From Takakia lepidozioides (taxonomy: Eukaryota > Streptophyta > Takakiopsida > Takakiales > Takakiaceae), in the NCBI GenBank assembly GCA_030704615.1, contig CM060733.1:24242001-24306000 (forward strand): a DNA stretch of 64,000 bases, written 5' to 3'. The translations under genes were made by a program, and so were the position numbers. Below, piece by piece: positions 56,197 to 64,000 of the stretch. Under the pieces are notes generated by a model. It searched no databases. It had not been told where the DNA came from and saw only the letters and a program-made list of their open reading frames with translations. Numbering within the stretch: position 1 is the first letter of the stretch; each line of letters opens with the position of its first letter.

Positions 56197-59100
56197 ATGA
56201 GTGATGAAAGAGAAGCTAGACGCCAGAGATATTCAGCAAAAAGAGAAAGCTATCTGAAAGCTAATTATCCATATCTTTGGGAGAGAGGAATAGACATAGG
56301 GGAATCATCTGGACCTCTCACACCATTAAGATCAAAGAGTACATCACCCATACCGAAAGAACTAGAGTTGGATGCCACTCTTTCTATTTCTTTGCAAGAA
56401 AGATTAAGGGAATTGGTACAGAAAGAAGATCAATCAAGAGGTGAAAGATCTGGGGTACATCCCTGGATAAAAGATTTGACAGAAATCTTTGATAAGAGTT
56501 GGCATGGAACACCAAAAGCAGGAACTCCAGTTTCTGAAGCGGAAGGTGAAGAAGGAGAAGAGGATGTGGCAGAGCCAACGGAGAGTTCAGACTCTCCAAC
56601 ACCATTACAGTTGAGTTACATGAGTGAAGAAGAAACCCAAGGGCAGAACTTGGAGGATGAAAATAGAGAGAAGAAATTGGAAGAGGAAGAATATGAAGAA
56701 GTAGACCCAACAACTGAGGTTGAGACTACAACCAGGACATCCCAACCCGTTGGACCTGGATCAAGTGGAGCACTTGGATCACAGGCCAACGAAGGTGTCG
56801 GCTCAGGGGGATCAGGCGGGCTGCCTGGATCTGGCTCTGGGGGACAGGGAGTGTGGGAAGTAGTGCAACTGAAGCTGGGAATACTGTGAATATCGTGGGG
56901 CCGGAAGCAGGGAGTGCTCAAGGGCCACCACTTGGTGGAAGATCCACCACAAAAACAAAAGGTCCAGAAGGACCAGCACCAGCAAGGGTGCCAGCACCTG
57001 TCAGTGGGCAGAAGGTAGGGCCACAGATGGCGTTACAACCAACACGGGCAAAACCACCTTTTCCAATATATTCAGGAAAAGGGGATCCCGATGTACACAT
57101 TAGCCAATTTGAGCACATGTGTATAGTGAACAATGAGAATGACGATGATGCCAAGATGAGATTGTTTCCTTGTTCACTTATCAAGAAAGCAAGTGAATGG
57201 TATGCAAGATTCCCTGATAATCATTTCCTAACCTGGAATGGCTTGAGTACAGCATTTCGAAATAGGTTCAGGACAAGTAAAACTGAAGATGAAGTGTATG
57301 GAAGTTTACAACAGTTAAAGCAAAAGAAGCATGAAACTGTTGAGGAGTATATGGAAAAGATGGAATTGATGATGAAAAAGCTGGCTGCAGTACCAGCACC
57401 CGGTTTACAGAAGACTTGGTTTGTGAGTGGACTAAGACCAGAGTTGCAAAAGAAAGTGGATATGTTACCCCATAATACAGTGGAGGAGGCATTTGAAACT
57501 GCAAACAGAATTGAGTAATTGGGAATGCTCAGGAGAGAGAAAAAGGATGATGAGGACTCTGAGGATGAGTCAGATGAAGAAGAAGAGCAAGAACTAAAAA
57601 GAAAGAGTAAGAGAAAGGAGAAGTTGAAGAGGGATAACTATGAAAAAAGATTGGAAGAAATCTTGAAGAAGTATGCCACAGAGGCTGCAACACATTGGAG
57701 GAAGGGTGTATGGTGTGCAAAGTGCCAGAATGAAGGCCATACCACCACAGAATGCCACATGAAGGAGAAACACTATACTATCTGTAAAATGGATAACCAT
57801 TCTACTGAGAATTGTTACTACAACAGAAGGACAGCTGCAATAGAACCTAGGCAAGTAAGGGTGCATCAGGTGCAGCCCCAGCCAAGAAGAAACAATGATC
57901 AGGACCACTATGGTAGGTTTGGTGGTTATAACAATGGCATGGAAGGGAGAGGTAATTCAAGAGGGAATTACCAAGGAAATTCCAGAGGCAACTATCAGGG
58001 TAATCCAAGGGGGAATTACCAGCCCGGGAATCAGGATTATAGAAATAATCCAAGAACAGACCAAGGGCGAGGACCCAATGGTGAAGAACTATGTTACTAT
58101 TGTAATCAACCAGGACATCGCAGGGCAGCCTGTTCATTCTGGATAAGACACCAGAATGAGATGAGAGCTCCTGTGAATGAGGGCCCAGTGGTGGCAGCTC
58201 ACATGGTTAGGCCATGTGTTGTACCAGAAGCAAGTACAATGATAGTAACAAGAAGTAAAGCCAAACTAATACCTCCGGTAGTAGAGGAAGAAGATGATAA
58301 TGAAGGTGGCAATGATATGCCTGAAGATGAAGAGACTTGGAAAGATGAGAAGGAACTGCACAAGGAAGTCGCAGATACTATAAGGGAAATGCAGAAGAGT
58401 ACTGATATTCCTGTGGCAGATTCCTCTGATTCTGATGGAGAAGAAGAAGGGAGTGAGGAAGAAAGGAAGAAAGAAGATGCAGACATGCAAAGTAATGAAG
58501 AGACTTTGGCTGAAGTAATATGCCAGACCAAAGCAGAAATTACCATTGGACAGCTATTAGCTGTGGCACCTTATTGTAGGCACAGGCTGTATCAAGCAAT
58601 CAATCGAATTGCCCAGGAGATAGGAAACACAGACCTGAACAGCAAGGTGACCAGTTATAATGTGAAGCCGGAAGGGCGAGAAACAGTCATGGACTTTGAT
58701 GATTCTATGCCAGTAATCCAATTGAGAATTGGGAGCACAGAACTAACTGATGTACTGATAGATGGAGGTTCTGGAGTAAATATCATGACAGACCAATTAA
58801 GGAAGAAGCTTGGTCTAAGTAACATGAAACCAGCCCCATTTACAGTAACAATGGCAGATCAAAGAAGTGTACAGCCATTGGGATTGATAAGAGGAGTTAA
58901 GATACAGATACAGAAGATGATCTTTATGATCACAGTAACTGTGTTGAAGATGGATGAAGTCATGGAGGCTTACTCCTTATTATTGGGACGTCCGTGGCTG
59001 AAACAGGCCAGGGTATTCCATGACTGGAATTCTCAGTTACTAACCGTGCATAATGGGATACACGAGATACAAATTACCACAAAGAAATCTAGTAGATTAC

Positions 59101-62100
59101 CTGCTACAAGAAGACCTCGAGGAGTCAGAGAGTATGACTGGAGAGGAGGACTGGATGAGGAGCAGGAAGCTACCCTATTTGCTGCACACCCAGAGTGGGA
59201 GCAGGTTGCAGAGATGCGGCTGGAAAGCCTAAGTTGTTTAAGAGGTATCTGCTGTGGTGTAGTGACAGCAACACCAACTGAAGAGGAAACCAGCAGTTAC
59301 CCATCACATTTCTATGAAGAAAGAGAAGGAGAAATGGAAATCCTAGAGGAACCAGCCACTGTGAGCTTACAGGATGAAGTGGTGACTGGTTGGACAATCA
59401 CAGCTGACGAGCAAGTGAGGGAAGTGAATGTGGGAACTAAAGAGGAACCGAGGATGGTGAAAGTAGGAGCTGATTTGGAGCCGGAGTTCTTTGAAGAAGC
59501 TAAAAGCTTGTTCATCAAATACAGAGATGTATTTGCTTGGAGTTATGAGGATTTAAAAGGGATATCACCTGAAGTCTGTCAGCATAAGATTGAACTGGAA
59601 CCAGGGTCAGTACCAATCAAGCAGGCGAGGTACAGAATGAATCCCAACTACGCACAGAAGGTTGGAGAAGAGATGAAGAAGTTGGCTGAGGCTAAGTTTA
59701 TATACCCAATAGAGTATACAACTTGGTTGTCACCCATTGTTATAGTTCCCAAGAAGAATGGCAAACTAAGAGTATGTGTGAACTACAAGAAGCTGAATGC
59801 TTGTACGAAGAAAGATCCTTTTCCTTTGTCATTCACAGAAGCAGTATTAGACACTGTGGCAGGCCATGAGATGTACTCATTCATGGATGGCTTCAGTGGT
59901 TATAATCAAGTGCAAGTGGCTGAAGAAGACCAAGGGAAAACAGCTTTCATCACAGACTGGGGGGCTTATGCATACAAAGTCATGCCCTTTGGACTTTGTA
60001 ATGCACCAGCGACCTTTCAGAGAGTGATAAGTGAATCTTTTCATGAGTATCTGGATGATTTCATGCAGGTATTCTTGGATGATTTCAGTGTGTACAGCTC
60101 TAAGAATGAGCAATTGCATAAATTGGAGTTATGTCTGGCCAGATGCAGGATGAGAGGTCTGGGCCTGAATCCAGAGAAGTGTACTTTCTGTGTGAACTCA
60201 GGGGTGCTTCTGGGACACATTGTGTGTAAGAAGGGACTTCTTGTGGATCCCAGAAAGACAGAGTCCATTAAAGCCTCTCCACCACCAGTGAATGTTAAAA
60301 GTCTAAGGAGATTCCTTGGGCAAACCAATTATTACAGAAGATTTGTCAAAAGGTATGCACAAATAGCAGCACCATTGAGCAAGCTTCTGAAGAAAGATGC
60401 AGTGTTTGCCTGGACAGCTGAATGTCAGCAGGCGTTTGAGGAACTTACACTGTCAGTAACAACTACACCTGTGCTGATTAACCCTCACTGGCATGTAGTA
60501 TTTCATGTTCACTGCGATGCATCAGGAGAAGCGTTGGGAGCAGTGTTAGCCCAGAATGTTACAGGAAATATAGATTCACCTGTGTACTATGCTAGCAGAT
60601 TGATGAACAGTGCTAAAAGGAACTATAGCACAACGGAAAGAGAAGCATTGGCAATGATCTATGCAGTGAAGAAATTCAGGCATTACCTGTTGGGCAAGAA
60701 GTTTATGTTCTATGTGGATCACCAGGCTCTGATATACCTGGTAAACAAACCTCTGATAAGCGGAAGAATAGCAAGATGGTTGATAATCTTGCACGAGTTT
60801 GAGTTCGAGGTTGTTTACAAGTCTGGGAGACTGCATCTTGTGGCGGATCACTTGTCACGGTTATCAACAGGAGAACCAGCCACAGGAATAGATGATCAAT
60901 TACCAGATGCGAGTCTCTTTGCAGTGGAGGTACAGGGAAGTGCAGATGACTGGTTAATCAGATACTACCTTGCTCATGGTCAGTGCCCACCTAGTTATGG
61001 TAAGGAGCAGAGGAAGAGAATCGCTATCAAAGCTTTACCTTATACTATGGTAGGAAGCAGAATGTATAAGCTAGGACCTGATGGAGTACTAAAACGATGC
61101 TTGTACCACCATGAAGTAAATAAAGTTTTGGAGGAAGTTCATAAAGGAGTGGCTGGAGGTCATTTTGGAGAAGAGACTACCAGTAGGAGGATACTACTCG
61201 TAGGTTACTGGTGGCCTACTTTGTTCAAAGATGTACACGAGTATTTGTCAGAGTTGTGATGAATGTCAGAGGCTAGGACCTTTGCAGAGATCTGGAAGGA
61301 TGGCCTTGCATCCTACAATGCCTACGAAACCATTTCAGAAATGGGGACTAGACTTTATTGGACCGATTAACCCACCAGCCAAGAATACACGGAACAGGTA
61401 CATAAATACAGCCACTGATTATACTACGAAGTGGGTGGAAGCTAAAGCTTTGAGGGACAACACAGCCAAGTCCACAGCAAGGTTCCTGTACGAGAACATA
61501 CTTACACGATTTGGCTGTCCCTTAGAATTTATCAGTGATCAGGGAAGTCACTTCATGAATGAGACCATTGAGTTGTTGACTAAAGAGTTCATGATTGTGC
61601 ATAGAAAGAGTACAACATATTACCCACAGGGTAATGGGCAGGCAGAGGCTACCAACAAAATACTATGCACTATCTTGGCTAAGATAGTCAATGCAAACAG
61701 AACGGATTGGGATACAAAGCTGCTGACAGCTTTGTGGTCATACATGACTTCCTATAAAGTCACCACTAAGTATACACCATTCCAATTAGTTTATGGTATG
61801 GAAGCCTTACTTCCAGTGGAATTCCTGTTACCTACCATGAGAACGGAGTGGGGAAAGATAATGGAATTGCAAGATTCCATTAAGGTCAGGAAACATGAAT
61901 TATACCATGTGGAAGAAGTACGTGCTGATGCAGCTGATAATATGACCAGAATTCAGATGAAGAGGAAGGAACAGTTTGATGAAGGAAAGTTAAAAACTTT
62001 TAAGACGGGAGATTTGGTTCTATGGTTGCAGAAAAAGGGAAAGATTAAAGCTTCTAAGCTTAAATCACCATGGAAAGGACCTTATGTCATACAAAAGATG

Positions 62101-62706
62101 TATGATAACAACACCGCCATGTTACAAACCATTAACAAAGAAATGCTGGGAAGAGTCAATGCCAATAAGTTGAAGGGGTACAGTGGTATCCATGACAAAC
62201 CATTGCAGCATGATTTGCATGTTGAAACGCAAGAGCAGTCACGGGCTGCACCAGTGTTACGAACGGAGTATGGAGCACTTGTCGCTAGGCCGAGCATATA
62301 TGACCAGGGCGGGCAAAACAAGCGTGACACAGCCTATCACAGCCCATCAAGGCAAACCACAGCCTATCACAGCCAATCACAACGTGACACAGCCTATCAC
62401 AGCCCAGCACGGCGCAACACAGCCTATCACAACCTACCACAGCGTGTCACAGCCTATCACAGCTTACCACAGTGCATCACAGCCTATCACATCGTACCAC
62501 AGTATGACACAGCCTGTCACAGCTCAACACAGCCTACTAGGGTTACACGATCCATAGAATCAGTGACAGGTGGACGCATAATAACTTCAGGAAAATGGCT
62601 GACGGAAGAAAAGACGGAAACCAGTTTAAAAATAGACACGTGGAAGTCAGGGCGCGACACACAGCTGAGAAGGAAGTGCAAGAACATGTGTCATAAAGAA
62701 AGATGA
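56197..62706 (+). pseudogene. Gag-Pol of gypsy copy 2 (four lesions)
   Basis: Same domain order as copy 1. Here protease and RT lie in one uninterrupted frame (57519-61259), which shows that gag and pol are fused in this family. Lesions relative to copy 1: one G lost in the run 56839-56843; CAA-to-TAA at 57516-57518; one T gained at 61244-61246 inside the integrase HHCC finger; GGA-to-TGA at 62704-62706 near the end. The second zinc knuckle has lost its first Cys (Tyr at about 57775). A 12-bp stretch coding Leu-Asp-Trp-Gln-like residues in copy 1 (near 30385) is absent. RT and RNase H catalytic motifs are intact. Confidence 0.93.
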
Positions 62707-64000
62707 CAAGAACGGCCGTCAAAAGGGATGAAAGGCGGGCCCATTAATGGATACGGAAAAAGGGGAACGGAACGAACGGCAAGTACAGAAAAGCGAAATT
62801 CTTGTCACATGTGTGATCCTAGTGGACTATCCAGCAAGGAAAGTCCACTAAAGAAAATGAAATCTAAAATCACGTCACATCGGTTACAACCAATAGAAAG
62901 CCAGAGAAAGGATCAAGAAATTGGAGGGAAATTAAGCGCAAGAGGCGGCGTCGTTCTGAGTAACGGGCGTCTCGACGGGACAGACCATCAATGCTATAGC
63001 TTGGAAACTATGGAGGAACTAACAGACTATAGGCTCGCAATATTACTTACGCAGTGGCATAGACACGAAAGAACAGAGCGGAGCTTTTATCTTGAGCGAT
63101 GCTTGCAAGCCTCGCAGGCTTACAAGAAATTACCCATAGCTTTTTGTGGCAACCATACGTTTATGCTTTGCGCACTACAGGCATTTTTGCAGTTGTTACA
63201 GCCAAAACATTTCTGTGGGTCTAAAATGAAGAGAGTGAGAGGAATGGAGGAAATCAGGGTGAAGAGCACCACAATTCTGCAGAAACAAACGATTGCTACC
63301 CCACAGGCGATACAGATACTGAAGGAGCTGAGATTGCAAGGATTGCAAAGCATAGATTGGACATTACACCATAGACAGTACATGTTACAATTTTTGCAGA
63401 ACTTTGAGCCAAGGACAAGAACAACAACGGTGAAGGGAGTTGAATTAGTAATTACTCCCCTATACCTCCAGCAATTGTTTCGATTGCCAGCAGGTCAGGT
63501 GCATGTGGAGGAGCACAGGGCAAGACTGCAAATAGGGGACTTATTCCAAGAAGGGAGTTTCTTTAAAACTCAGGGTTATGCTTGTACCAAGGCCATGTAC
63601 CCAGGGCTAAAGGAGGTAGGCCAGGTGTTGAACGTTATGATTTCCATGAAACAGAACCAACAGTATTTGAGCAGATCCTTCACGGAGGAAATACTCAAAG
63701 CTTTGAAAGGACAAGAGGTAGAATGGGCGGACATAATGTACAACACACTGGTAGAGGAGATGAAAAGATTACAAGGTACTACCGCAAAGTCTCATATCAT
63801 AGTGTCTGGCCCAATCATTGCTCAAATAATTCTTGATTCTGGCATACTTGATGCGCAAGAAAGAAAGGAGATGGGAGTGTTTGAGCCAGAAACCACTGCA
63901 ATGGAAGAGCAAGGCTCTTCACACAGTGAGGGTGGACTAGCAGGGCAACCCGAGACTAAGAGGCAGAGACAGGGAAAGACTGTAGTGGCGGATCCACTGG
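62707..64000 (+). CDS. Open frame after pol in gypsy copy 2 (additional ORF, partial)
   Basis: After the TGA at 62704-62706 the same frame stays open for the remaining 1294 bp. Up to about 62980 it matches the pol tail of copy 1; beyond that it is unique. The first Met of the unique part is at 63010 (MEELTDYRLAILLTQ). Later parts include FLQLLQPKHFCG, LYLQQLFRLPAGQVHVEEH, LQIGDLFQEGSFFKTQGY, VEWADIMYNTLVEEMKRLQ and a charged tail. The WADIMYNTLVEEM..GPIIAQIILDSGILD pattern recalls the 'putative plant transposon protein' (Transposase_32-like) domain seen in some plant LTR elements; that is a weak resemblance. Additional ORFs between integrase and the 3' LTR are known in Tat-type gypsy elements. 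The end is outside the window. Confidence 0.6.

Larger units (their letters stand above)
54650..64000 (+). mobile_element. Ty3/gypsy LTR retrotransposon, copy 2 (runs off the right edge)
   Basis: Same family as copy 1: 5' LTR (54650-55587), extra ORF (55480-56175), gag-pol (56197-62706) and a further open frame to the window end. The target duplication would be AGTAT (54645-54649), but the 3' LTR is outside. It is more than 9.35 kb long and has sequence after 62980 that copy 1 lacks. Confidence 0.93.

Overview
The window is nuclear DNA of a streptophyte plant and is almost entirely transposable elements. Coding tracts carry GT-AG introns, and the element families (TNP2-type CACTA, BED/DUF659 hAT, non-chromoviral Ty3/gypsy, L1-type LINE, tRNA-derived SINEs) are plant families. 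The one convincing host-like gene (53532-54182) encodes a small RIIa-domain protein of the ropporin / radial-spoke type. Such proteins belong to motile flagella, so I infer a lineage with swimming sperm (bryophyte, lycophyte, fern, cycad/Ginkgo or charophyte) rather than a flowering plant. The species cannot be named from the sequence.

Layout. 1-4430 holds three broken elements: a retrotransposon gag (minus), a truncated hAT transposase (plus) and an L1 fragment (minus). From about 4490 to 40935 lies a Russian doll of insertions. The outermost layer is a putative two-gene element with a RING-H2 gene (plus, 4.9-6.7 kb) convergent to a hAT-type transposase (minus, 40.2-37.6 kb, tail at 7.4 kb); both genes sit behind GGCGACCG-rich promoters. 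A CACTA transposon (7498-37571, 3-bp duplication ATG) inserted into the tail of that transposase. Inside it a hAT (17578-35053, 15-bp perfect inverted repeats, 8-bp duplication GTGCTTTC) inserted just after the TNP2 gene. Inside the hAT transposase gene a gypsy retrotransposon (23894-33809, 1120-bp LTRs with one difference, 5-bp duplication AGAGC) inserted last. Each junction can be read to the base.

40.9-44.3 kb has a 120-bp satellite and a second RING-H2 gene copy. 44.3-54.6 kb is AT-rich and gene-poor, with SINEs, a DUF4283-like ORF and the ropporin-like gene. From 54650 to the end of the window lies a second copy of the same gypsy family, damaged in gag-pol but carrying an extra open frame after pol that the first copy lacks.

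The most unusual features are: (1) the CACTA minus-strand gene, which joins transposase-24-like and TNP1-like parts to a domain resembling the plant FCP1/NIF HAD phosphatases; (2) the gypsy family, with a conserved extra ORF that starts inside the LTR, a single gag-pol frame, and a further frame after integrase; (3) the RING-H2 gene found twice behind the same repeat-rich promoter; (4) an array of about 155-bp exon-like units in the hAT. Many frame breaks fall in homopolymers, so some 'pseudogenes' may be intact in the real genome.
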